64,000 bases of DNA from JAMQPK01 sp035937795 (GTDB taxonomy: Bacteria > Acidobacteriota > Vicinamibacteria > Vicinamibacterales > JAMQPK01): assembly GCA_035937795.1 (NCBI GenBank), contig DASZHO010000062.1, positions 14,964 to 78,963 of the forward strand. Reading direction: 5' to 3'. The notes below the pieces were generated by a model. That model made no database searches, was not told the origin of the DNA, and saw nothing but the letters and a program-made list of their open reading frames with translations. This document shows positions 27,253-36,023 of the stretch, in pieces. The first letter of the stretch is position 1, and each line of letters starts with the position of its first letter. Both the position numbers and the translations under genes were made by a program.

Positions 27253-30065
27253 GGCTGGCTCCCGTCGCGCGCGTCGTCGCTGGCGAGCCTGTTCAGCGCA
27301 CTGGTGCAGCTCGCCTCCATACCGTCGAGGACTGCGAGTACGCGCCCGGCTGCGTCGATGAAATGAACGTTGCTCTTCAGTGCGTGACCCGCCGCCAGGC
27401 TCTCCACGGCGACGTAACAGGTCAGCGGCTCATCTGCAAGCGGTCCGTATCGCGCGAACGAATGAAAGCGCGATGGCAGCGCCGTCTTATCATTCTTGGC
27501 ACGCGACCACATGAGCAGAAGTTGCAAGGCCGCATCAAAGACAAACGGATCGATGATCCATTTTGGACGCGCGACGTCGAAGAGCACGGGGATCGCGGAC
27601 GAGGAGTAGACCCTCCCCACCATCGAGGCAACACCAATGCCCACGATCTGGGTGATCCGCTGAAACAGCGGTCCGTGAAACGTCCAGTCGCTATACGCCC
27701 GGTCCAGCGATTTCGATAACGGGAGGAGCGGCCACGCCGGAATGTCGACAGCCGGGGTCTCAATCCTCCGCGAGGCCATTTGCACGACCGACCGGTAACG
27801 CAGCGGCGGGTTCATCGACGGTGTTGAGATGTCGACGTCCACTTCCGTCAATCCGTTTTCGTTGCTGTGGACTGCACTCCGCGCCGTCACACTGATGGGC
27901 ACGGGCGCAGGGTCGACGGCGATGCCTTTGAGGAGCTGCAGGTCGCGCACGGCAACGACGCGGAGGTCGGGCCGTGCGGCTTGAGCCGCTTCCGCCATGA
28001 ATTCCGTGGCGAACGCCAGCGGTAGCACCGGCTTTCCGTCGAGGCGGTGATCGTGTAAGTAGAGATCGACCGACTGGTCGAGGTGTCGCACGAACCGAAC
28101 GGCATCAGCTTGCGGCGACTCTCGCGTCGCATACTTGAGCAGCGGCAACCTTTCGTGCTCCGTAACGGTTCCGAGCGGAACTGCCGCGTGGCCGGCTACC
28201 ACCACCTCCGCGCCGGTCGCGGGGCCTTGCTGGATCTCCTGCCACAACGCACGGCGGCCGGCCACCGGTGAGAGGAGCTCGACGCCGCGTCGGGCGAATT
28301 CTCGCTTGAGCTCGGGCGAGACCATGCCCAACTTGTCCCACGGCGCCCACGCAATGGAACAGACGCGAACCGGCCACCGCCGCTGCAGCACGACGGCGAG
28401 CTTGCTGACCACCTCATTGGCGGCCGCGTAGTCCGCCTGCCCGCGGTTACCGAACCGCCCGGCCACAGACGAGAAGAACACCACAAACCGCAGCGATTCA
28501 GGCTGGAGGTGGCGGCCCAGCACGAAAGCGCTGACCGCCTTCGTGCGAAACACGCGGTCGAACGACTCGGCCGACTTGTCGCGCACGAGCTTGTCCTCGA
28601 TGATCCCCGCGCCATGAATCACCCCGTCGAGCCGGCCATAGGTCGCGTAGACATCATCGATGAGGGCGCCAAAGGCCTGTTCGTCCTGGACGTCCAGCTG
28701 GACATAGTGCGCGCGGGCGCCGGCCGCGCTGAGCTTGCTGATGGTCTCGCGAATCTCGCGCTCCTTGAGAAGCTGCCGATGCGCCTTTTCCACCATCGCC
28801 GGCGTCACCCGAGCGCCTCCCTCCCGCAACCGGGCCATCAGCGCTCGCTTGATGTCGGCCCCGATGGTCAGCGTGGCGACGTCCGCCGGTTCGGTCAGTG
28901 GAGGCAGGGGACTCTGTCCGACCAGCACGAAGGTGGGCTGATACCGATCGGCGAGCTCCAAACAGACTTCGGACGTGATGCCGCGCGCGCCACCCGTCGC
29001 GAGAATCACAGCATCACTCGGCACGACAAACGATGGATCGAGGGGTGCGGGGCTACGCACCATATCCACACCCACACGTTTGCCGTTGACGTACCCAATC
29101 TCAGGACTGGAGTCGAGCGACCACAGTTCATCGATCACATGCGCCGCCAGCGCGTCGATCGGCTCGGTCGCATCCAGATCGACGGCACGGACGCGAACGG
29201 CAGGCCATTCGATCGCCACGCATTTCGTGAATCCGACGACCCCGCCTTGACTGGGAAGCATTGAACGATCGACGGACCGAATCCCGAAGGTCCCACCCAT
29301 CGATGTCGCGGCAATGAGGGCGGCTCCCCCATTCTGCGCCGCGCTCTCCAACGAGGAACCGAGCGACCGCGCGAGCAGGAACAGCGTGCGCGTTTCACAC
29401 GAGAGCCGGTTCCACCACGATGTGGCGTCGAACGTGTCGAACTGCGGCGCGACCGAGATCGGCGCCAGATGAATCAATGCGCCGACAGGCCCGCACGAGT
29501 CGCCGATCAGATGCGCGATTCGCTCGGCCTCATCCGCCGAATCGAGACGCGACACGAAGAGATCGGGTTGCGGATCCAATCCGTCGTGAGGTGCGATGAC
29601 CGCCACCGGGCGCCCGTCGCGCCGGAGTTGCTCGGCAACGAGTCTCGCCACTCCGCGGCCATCGTCAGTCAAGACAACCGCGTGACCGGGCGCGACCGCG
29701 GCATGCGCGTTGCCGGAGGGGCGCTCTCGCACGGTCAACGCGTAGCGAGAGAACGCCGCCTGATCGATCGGTGCGTGTCCGTACTGCCGTGGCTCGACAA
29801 CCGGAGCGGCCTGGGCGGGAAGCGGAGGCCGTTCGGGAACTGTCGCGTGCGCGGGCGGAGCCGAAACAGCCGCAAATGCGGTTTCAGCCGCCGCTCGGGG
29901 CACGGGCTGCGCCGCGCGAACGCGCGGTTTCCCGCGTGCGAATGCGCCTGTCACGTCCATCTGGAGATCGAGAAACTGCGCCATTACCAGCTGGAAATCC
30001 AGGAGCACGTCGGCGACCGGAGCGACCAAAGGGTATTTCATGTGCCGAGCGTCCATGGGGAGCAT
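27249..30065 (-). CDS. PUFA-synthase-like ketoreductase-dehydratase protein (KR-DH)
   Basis: A 938-residue protein. After an Ala/Pro-rich linker comes a type I ketoreductase: a structural half at about residues 125-340, then TGGARGITSE near 355, VFFSSVAGRFGN with the catalytic Ser and DYAAANE with Tyr. A double-hot-dog dehydratase follows at about 655-930 (HDHRLDGKPVLP near 670). The KR has a long insert with charged helices, as in Pfa-type enzymes. It shares one base with the upstream gene (TAATG) and overlaps the next by 4 bp, so the three large proteins are probably made in fixed ratio and form one complex. It supplies beta-keto reduction and dehydration. Confidence 0.9.
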   Translation of the reverse strand: MLPMDARHMKYPLVAPVADVLLDFQLVMAQFLDLQMDVTGAFARGKPRVRAAQPVPRAAAETAFAAVSAPPAHATVPERPPLPAQAAPVVEPRQYGHAPIDQAAFSRYALTVRERPSGNAHAAVAPGHAVVLTDDGRGVARLVAEQLRRDGRPVAVIAPHDGLDPQPDLFVSRLDSADEAERIAHLIGDSCGPVGALIHLAPISVAPQFDTFDATSWWNRLSCETRTLFLLARSLGSSLESAAQNGGAALIAATSMGGTFGIRSVDRSMLPSQGGVVGFTKCVAIEWPAVRVRAVDLDATEPIDALAAHVIDELWSLDSSPEIGYVNGKRVGVDMVRSPAPLDPSFVVPSDAVILATGGARGITSEVCLELADRYQPTFVLVGQSPLPPLTEPADVATLTIGADIKRALMARLREGGARVTPAMVEKAHRQLLKEREIRETISKLSAAGARAHYVQLDVQDEQAFGALIDDVYATYGRLDGVIHGAGIIEDKLVRDKSAESFDRVFRTKAVSAFVLGRHLQPESLRFVVFFSSVAGRFGNRGQADYAAANEVVSKLAVVLQRRWPVRVCSIAWAPWDKLGMVSPELKREFARRGVELLSPVAGRRALWQEIQQGPATGAEVVVAGHAAVPLGTVTEHERLPLLKYATRESPQADAVRFVRHLDQSVDLYLHDHRLDGKPVLPLAFATEFMAEAAQAARPDLRVVAVRDLQLLKGIAVDPAPVPISVTARSAVHSNENGLTEVDVDISTPSMNPPLRYRSVVQMASRRIETPAVDIPAWPLLPLSKSLDRAYSDWTFHGPLFQRITQIVGIGVASMVGRVYSSSAIPVLFDVARPKWIIDPFVFDAALQLLLMWSRAKNDKTALPSRFHSFARYGPLADEPLTCYVAVESLAAGHALKSNVHFIDAAGRVLAVLDGMEASCTSALNRLASDDARDGSQP

Positions 30066-33000
30066 TACGCGACAGCCGCCTCGGCCTGTCCGGCCAGCAG
30101 CTCCGCAAGAACGGACGCCGTTTCGCGCAGCCCCTTGATTGCTGTCAGCTTCTCCATTGCCCCCTGGAACGCACCGCGTCGAGCGCCTGCGTGCATCTGC
30201 TGAAATGCCGTCAGGATTTCCATGCGCTTGATCGAATCGATCCCCAGGTCTGCCTCGATGTTCGCGTCGGCGTCGAGCATCTCCAGCGGGTACCCGGTGC
30301 GCTCGCTGACGATGTGGAGCAACTGCGACAGAACGTCGGACGCCGAGGTGCCCGCCTGCAGCACGCCCGCAGCGGGCTGAGCGGCCGCCGGCGCAGGCGC
30401 CGCCACCATCACCGCGGCGGGTTGCGACGCGGGTTTCGACGGCGCCGCCACCGCGTGCACGGCAGAGGCAGCGACCGGTGGGGCCACGGGCGACGCCGTC
30501 ACGAACTGCGCCGCGCTGTACCCAGCGGGCGGTGCAGGTCGCGGCGTCAACGCTCGCGGCGCAGCAGAAGCGACCGCCGGCAGCGTGGATGGCAGCATGG
30601 ATGGGCCGACAGCGGGCGCCCCCTGCAGGTAGGCTGTCATCACGAGGGCTTGCGTCTGCAGGAACTGACTCATGAGCTGCTGAAACTGGCGCATGACGTC
30701 GTCGGAGTCTGTGTCAACCCTGAACTGAGGGCTCGGAATCGGCGAATCTGATTGCATAAGGCCATCCTGAGGAATGGGGATCTCGTCGGAGGATTCAACC
30801 GCGTTCGATGTCGGCGCGGCCAGAGCGCCAACCGGCGCCAAGGCCTGCCGCGACGCCGAGGCCTGCCGCGGCGCCTTCGACCTCGTCTCGTCCTGTCGGC
30901 GCGCCCGTCCGCCGCTGACCATCCAGACGTGCCGGGGGAGCGGTTCGGCCGGCGCCAGGTCCGCGAGCTGGATCGACTCGATCGCGCGACCCCGCCACAA
31001 TTCCTCGAAATCGATCGGCACACCGGCAACCGCCAGCTGCGCGACGACGTGGAGCAGTTGTACGACTCCGTGTCGCTCCTGCGAATCCATCGACAGGATC
31101 ACCGGACCGTGAACCGACAGCGTCTCGCGCACCAGGCTCGAGAGGACCGCGCGAGGACCGACTTCGACGAAGATCCGGGCACCCTCCCGGTACATCGCGT
31201 CCAGCTGCTCGGCGAACCGGACCGGCGCACTGATGTGTTCGGAAAGGACCCTTCTGATTTCCCCTGGCTCGGCCGGATACGGCGCCGCCAATGTGTTCGA
31301 GAACACCGGAATCTTCGGTTCGTGAACATCGGTTCGCGCGAGAAGTTCGGCCATCACACGTCCCGCGGGCTGGACGAGCGGCGTGTGGAATGCGCACGCG
31401 ACGGGGATTCGCCGCGCCGCCAGACCCGCCGCCGACAAAGCCACGACCGCGGCGTCGATCGCGTCGACGCGTCCAGCCAATACGGTTTGCCTCGGCGAAT
31501 TCACATTCGCGATCCACACATCGGCCGGTTGCGCCAGCACCCGCGTGATCGCGTCCGGCGACGCTGACACCGCGGCCATCGTTCCGGAATGATCGCCAGC
31601 GGCAGCCTTGATCGCGCGGCCACGGGCCGCCGAAATCGCGAAGAGGACATCGGTTGGGAACGCTCCCGCGACCGACAAGGCGACATACTCACCGTAGCTG
31701 TGCCCGGCCGTCATGTCCGGGCGCACGCCAAGCCGTCGAAGCAGATCGCACAGGCCAATCTCGACCGCTCCCAACGCGGGCTGTGCCACGACGGTATCCG
31801 TCAGCTCGCGCAGCTGCTGGTCCGCCTGATCGTCCGAGAACGCGGGCGGCGGGAGCACATACGAGCTCAAGCGTCGCGAGTACTGGCCTGACGTCACACG
31901 ATCGGCGACCTCCAGCGCATGCCGCAGATCGGGGAAATGCACGGACAAATCGCGAAGCATGCCCGGATACTGCGAGCCCTGCCCCGGAAACAGGAATGCA
32001 ACCTTTCCGACCGGTTCGCGGAGCCCGGACAAGTACAAACCGGCGGCTTCCATCACGTGTGTCTTGCCCGTCTTCAGCGCCTCGCATAAAGCCGCCAGCT
32101 TGCTGCGCAGATCCCTTGGGGAGGAGGCAACGATCGCGAGCCGCACGGCACCGGGTGCCGACCCGCTCGCCGTGCGACAGATCGCTGCTGCGATACTGCG
32201 CAACGGCACATCGGGAGCGCGCGACAGCCGCTCCTCGAGCTGCTGGAGCGTGGCGAGGAGATGTTGCGGGCTCGGACTGGTGAAATACGCCACTTCCGAT
32301 GGCCACGTCTCGGTGGGAGCGGCTTCAGGCAGCGCGCCGGGGCCGCTCCGTTCGTACTCTTCGACGACGACGTGAAAGTTCGTTCCGCCGAAGCCGAACG
32401 AGCTGACGGCCGCTCGCCGCGGCTGCTCGGGGTCTGGCGACGCCACCCACGGGAGTGGCTCGGTGTTGACGAAGAAGGGCGTGCCGGCCTCGCGCAGCTT
32501 TGCGTTCGGCCTGGTCACGTGGAGCGTGGGCGGCAGCACCTTGTGATGCAGCGCGAGCGCCACCTTGAGCAGACCACTGACGCCTGCTGCGGACTTCGTG
32601 TGGCCGATCATCGATTTGATCGACCCGAGCGCGCACGATCCTGGCGGTGTGCCGGCGGCTTCGAACGCGCGCGCAAGGGCGGTGACCTCCGCCGTATCGC
32701 CCGCCACGGTGCCGGTGCCGTGCGCCTCGACCAAGCCAATCGTGGCTGGCGAGAAGCCTGCCGCCGCGTACGCACGCTGGAGAACCCGCACCTGGCCCTC
32801 GGGCCGCGGGGCCGTCAGACCTTTACCGCGGCCGTCGCTCGAGCCCGCTACGCTACGGATGACGGCATATATCCGGTCGCCGTCCCGTTCCGCGTCCGCC
32901 ACCCGCTTCAGCACGAGAGCGACCAGCCCCTCGCTGATCACAATCCCGTCGGCGGTGTCGTCGAACGTGCGGCAGCGCCCGGTTGGCGACAACGCCTGCG

Positions 33001-35866
33001 CGGAGCTGAAGCACAGATAACCGAACGGGCTGTTCACCGTATCGATGCCGCCGACGATCACCATGTCGCTGGCGCCAGATTCCAGCTCCCGCGCGGCCAC
33101 GTACACCGCCGCGAGCGACGACGCGCATGCGGCGTCGACGGTGAAGTTCAGACCGCCCAGATTGAGCCGGTTGGCGACACGACCAGCGGCCACGTTCAGC
33201 AGCACTCCGGCAAAGGAGTCTTCGGTCCATTCCGGCAGCTGCGCGAGCGTCTCCTCCGGCACGGTGTCAAGGTACATTGGCAGGCCCGCCCGGATCCCAT
33301 AACGGAAGCCCAGATCGCCGCCACCGCCGCTGGCGCCGAGGATGACGGAGGTGCGTTCCCGATCGAACGATCGATCGCCGTATCCCGCATCATCGAGCGC
33401 CTGGTAGACGACTTCGAGCGTCAGGAGTTGAAACGGATCGATCGACGGCACCGCCGCAGGCGGAATACCGTACTTCAGCGGATCGAACGGGATTTCGCCG
33501 AGAAACCCGCCCCATTTCGAGTAGATCTTGTCGCGCGCGCGCCGATCGGTGTCGTAGTACCGAGTCGCGTCGAACCGCTCGGGGGGAATCTCGCCAATCG
33601 CATCGGCCTTGTTGAAGACATTGCTCCACAGCGTGCGCGCGTCGGACGCATGGGGAAGAAGACAGCCGGCGCCGACAATGGCGATCTTCGACGACAACGA
33701 CGCGGCGGCCGGCAGCTCCGACTGTGCGGTCACGGACGCGACGACCTTGCCGTTCAAAAGGGCGGTGCTGTCGATCGACACGGCGTGATGCAGGTCCGCG
33801 ACTGAACACGTCGCATTGCGGAGCGCGGCCACCTGCCCGATCATGTACATGCCGTCGGCGCGCTGCACCTCCCTGTCAATCGAAACGTAGGCTGTCTGCT
33901 CGCGGCCTCCTTCGCTTGCCCGTGCGATGCCCTTCGAGGCGACGCGCAGCCGGCCGAGGTTCAGGATCTCGAGCTTCAGGCGGATATCGTCAGGTTTTTC
34001 ACCCTGGTCAACCAACCGCCTGTGGGTCTCGCGGAACAGGTCGAAGAACGGCGTGTCCGCGCACCTCGTCGCGTGCCCAGGCCCGGATTCCAGCAGCACC
34101 GTCCGGGAGCATTTCACGGCCTCTTCCTGAAATGCTTCGACGATCGCGCCGGTCGCGACGGCTTCCTCGGTGAAGAGATAGGCTGTGCCCATCAGGACGC
34201 CAATCCGCGCGCCGAGCTTCGCGAGCGGCGCACCGATGGTGGCGACCATCGCCGCCGACCGCGCATCGTGAATGCCGCCGGCAAACACGACGTGGAGCTC
34301 GCTCGCCGGCACGCCGCGCTCAACGGCTTCGATGAGCGTGTCGACCATCGACTCCCAGAGTACGAAGCTGGTCCTCGGCCCCACGTGGCCGCCGCACTCA
34401 CGCCCTTCGAAAATAAACCGGCGCGCCCCGTCGTCGAGGAACATCTGAAGAAGCGACGGCGCCGGCACATGCAGGTACGTGGGGATGCCGTGCTTTTCGA
34501 GCTTCGACGCCTGATCCGGACGTCCTCCGGCGATCAGCGCGAACGGTGGTCTGAACTCTTCGATCACGCGCAGCTGCTCTTCCCGGAGCTCGTTCGGAAC
34601 GAACCCGAGAATGCCGACGCCCCAGGAGCGATCTGCGAGCAGCTCCTTCGTTGCGGCGAGCAGCGATCGCACCTCCGGCCCACGCAGGAGCGCAAAGGCC
34701 AGAAACGGCAACCCGCCGGCTTTGGCGACCGCGTCCGCGAAGGGAGCGGTGTCGCTGACTCGCGTCATGGGACCCTGGAGGATTGGGTATTCGGTTCGAT
34801 GCGCAACGGCGAGCGGGGCGCCGCGATCGAGGGGCCGCAACTGCTGCGCGGTGGTGACGTGTTCGGACAGCGCTTCCGACAGGCCGGACAGGATTCCGCT
34901 CACGGATCGGAAGCGGCGAGCCAGCGTGCGCGCAAACGTGGCGTCCTGACCGAGCGGCCACATTGGCGCGCCAACGCCGGTCCAGTTGATGCGCTTCCCG
35001 ACAGCCTGCTGCCACTCGGCGTGGGTGTTTGGTTCCGCCGCAATCGTCCGCGCAAGCTCGCTTTCGAGGCGTTGCAGCTCATCGACCGCCTCGAAGCCGG
35101 GCCGGCGGTACACCCGGTAACGATCGGCGAGCTCGCCGCCGAGGCAGACAGTTTCGTCGCCTCCCATCCGGCGCAGGACCTTTTTGACGGCGCCCGGCAG
35201 TGCCGACTCGCGCGCGAGCGCCAACTGCACGTCGAGGACGGCCCCGGCACATCCGGCGACGAAACACGCTCCAATGGTGTGGCAGCCGATTCCTCCATGC
35301 GCGTACACAGGGAGAGTGGTTTCGGCGACAAGCCGCTGGACGAGCACGAAGGTCGTCTCGTCGCCCACCCGGCCGCCCGATTCATGCCCCTTCGCAATCA
35401 GCCCGTTCACACCCAGTTCCGAGCCCAGGCGTGCTTCGTCGGCGGTTGTGCATTCGAGCAAGAGCTCACGGGAAGGTGCGCGCAGGCGATCGATCGAATC
35501 GATGGTGTCAGCGAGCGCGCGGGTCGCGACGATGACGACATCGATCGCATCAGCGAGATCCCGGCACGGATCGAGCACGCCGGTCGCGTCCACGCGGACG
35601 CCGAGACGACCTGGCTTGTTCCACGTCAGAGCCGCGAGGCTCGCCCTGACTTCCGACGCCGTCATCGCTTCGAGGTTGAGGACGGCCGTGGCGCCAGCCC
35701 GCGCAGCGGCGCGGAGGACGCTGACATCGGGCCATCCAGGCAAGCTCGAAACGATGAAGGGCCAGGCAGTCGTGGTTCGCCCGGTGCGTGGTTCCATGCT
35801 CCTCGTAACGGCGGCGCCGACGAGCAGCGCCTCGATTGCGACAGAAACGTGACTTGCAGGCTGCAC
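30065..35866 (-). CDS. PUFA-synthase-like protein, (NPD-type ER)x2-KS-AT-ACP
   Basis: A 1933-residue synthase. Two nitronate-monooxygenase-type (PfaD-like, FMN) domains occupy about residues 30-330 and 360-680 (GHESGG in the first, ECGGHVGPRTS in the second) and presumably act as enoylreductase. KS is about 715-1160, with DAACASS (Cys 914), HGTG and IGHT. AT is about 1290-1610, with GHSYGE near 1388 and CAFHTP near 1489, a malonyl-type signature. An Ala/Pro-rich linker leads to an ACP with LGIDSIKR (Ser 1878), the form typical of PUFA-synthase carrier domains. GTG 35866 is the longest start; ATG 35797 is possible, with AGGAG very close to it. It is the first gene of the 17-gene block; a TTGACG at 35895-35900 could be a -35 box but no good -10 is visible. 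Confidence 0.9.
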   Translation of the reverse strand: MQPASHVSVAIEALLVGAAVTRSMEPRTGRTTTAWPFIVSSLPGWPDVSVLRAAARAGATAVLNLEAMTASEVRASLAALTWNKPGRLGVRVDATGVLDPCRDLADAIDVVIVATRALADTIDSIDRLRAPSRELLLECTTADEARLGSELGVNGLIAKGHESGGRVGDETTFVLVQRLVAETTLPVYAHGGIGCHTIGACFVAGCAGAVLDVQLALARESALPGAVKKVLRRMGGDETVCLGGELADRYRVYRRPGFEAVDELQRLESELARTIAAEPNTHAEWQQAVGKRINWTGVGAPMWPLGQDATFARTLARRFRSVSGILSGLSEALSEHVTTAQQLRPLDRGAPLAVAHRTEYPILQGPMTRVSDTAPFADAVAKAGGLPFLAFALLRGPEVRSLLAATKELLADRSWGVGILGFVPNELREEQLRVIEEFRPPFALIAGGRPDQASKLEKHGIPTYLHVPAPSLLQMFLDDGARRFIFEGRECGGHVGPRTSFVLWESMVDTLIEAVERGVPASELHVVFAGGIHDARSAAMVATIGAPLAKLGARIGVLMGTAYLFTEEAVATGAIVEAFQEEAVKCSRTVLLESGPGHATRCADTPFFDLFRETHRRLVDQGEKPDDIRLKLEILNLGRLRVASKGIARASEGGREQTAYVSIDREVQRADGMYMIGQVAALRNATCSVADLHHAVSIDSTALLNGKVVASVTAQSELPAAASLSSKIAIVGAGCLLPHASDARTLWSNVFNKADAIGEIPPERFDATRYYDTDRRARDKIYSKWGGFLGEIPFDPLKYGIPPAAVPSIDPFQLLTLEVVYQALDDAGYGDRSFDRERTSVILGASGGGGDLGFRYGIRAGLPMYLDTVPEETLAQLPEWTEDSFAGVLLNVAAGRVANRLNLGGLNFTVDAACASSLAAVYVAARELESGASDMVIVGGIDTVNSPFGYLCFSSAQALSPTGRCRTFDDTADGIVISEGLVALVLKRVADAERDGDRIYAVIRSVAGSSDGRGKGLTAPRPEGQVRVLQRAYAAAGFSPATIGLVEAHGTGTVAGDTAEVTALARAFEAAGTPPGSCALGSIKSMIGHTKSAAGVSGLLKVALALHHKVLPPTLHVTRPNAKLREAGTPFFVNTEPLPWVASPDPEQPRRAAVSSFGFGGTNFHVVVEEYERSGPGALPEAAPTETWPSEVAYFTSPSPQHLLATLQQLEERLSRAPDVPLRSIAAAICRTASGSAPGAVRLAIVASSPRDLRSKLAALCEALKTGKTHVMEAAGLYLSGLREPVGKVAFLFPGQGSQYPGMLRDLSVHFPDLRHALEVADRVTSGQYSRRLSSYVLPPPAFSDDQADQQLRELTDTVVAQPALGAVEIGLCDLLRRLGVRPDMTAGHSYGEYVALSVAGAFPTDVLFAISAARGRAIKAAAGDHSGTMAAVSASPDAITRVLAQPADVWIANVNSPRQTVLAGRVDAIDAAVVALSAAGLAARRIPVACAFHTPLVQPAGRVMAELLARTDVHEPKIPVFSNTLAAPYPAEPGEIRRVLSEHISAPVRFAEQLDAMYREGARIFVEVGPRAVLSSLVRETLSVHGPVILSMDSQERHGVVQLLHVVAQLAVAGVPIDFEELWRGRAIESIQLADLAPAEPLPRHVWMVSGGRARRQDETRSKAPRQASASRQALAPVGALAAPTSNAVESSDEIPIPQDGLMQSDSPIPSPQFRVDTDSDDVMRQFQQLMSQFLQTQALVMTAYLQGAPAVGPSMLPSTLPAVASAAPRALTPRPAPPAGYSAAQFVTASPVAPPVAASAVHAVAAPSKPASQPAAVMVAAPAPAAAQPAAGVLQAGTSASDVLSQLLHIVSERTGYPLEMLDADANIEADLGIDSIKRMEILTAFQQMHAGARRGAFQGAMEKLTAIKGLRETASVLAELLAGQAEAAVA

Positions 35867-35973
35867 GGCCCACAGATTGTCGGGGTCGCTTCCCCGTCAA
35901 TCGGTCTGCCGGGCGGTTCGGCGAGTGTGTCGAGAGGACCGCCAAAACGGGAGCGCGGCGATAGCGGGCGATT

Positions 35974-36013
35974 GGTGACGACCGGCTCCCCCTAGGGGCG
36001 GCCGGTCATCACC
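35974..36013 (-). terminator. Strong hairpin between the 1156-residue protein gene and the lipid cluster
   Basis: Arms GGTGATGACCGG and CCGGTCGTCACC (minus strand) pair with one G-T exchange around an inner CCCCTAGGGG palindrome, 10 bp after the stop at 36024. No T-tract follows, so it may be a Rho-assisted terminator or an mRNA 3' stabiliser. It would insulate the cluster from upstream reading. Confidence 0.5.
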
Positions 36014-36023
36014 AGCACGTGCC

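Noticed and set aside
25120..27366. 748-codon open frame on the plus strand antisense to the KS-AT-DH-PPTase gene.
   Set aside because: High-GC shadow frame with no domain signal and full overlap with a clearly recognised PKS.
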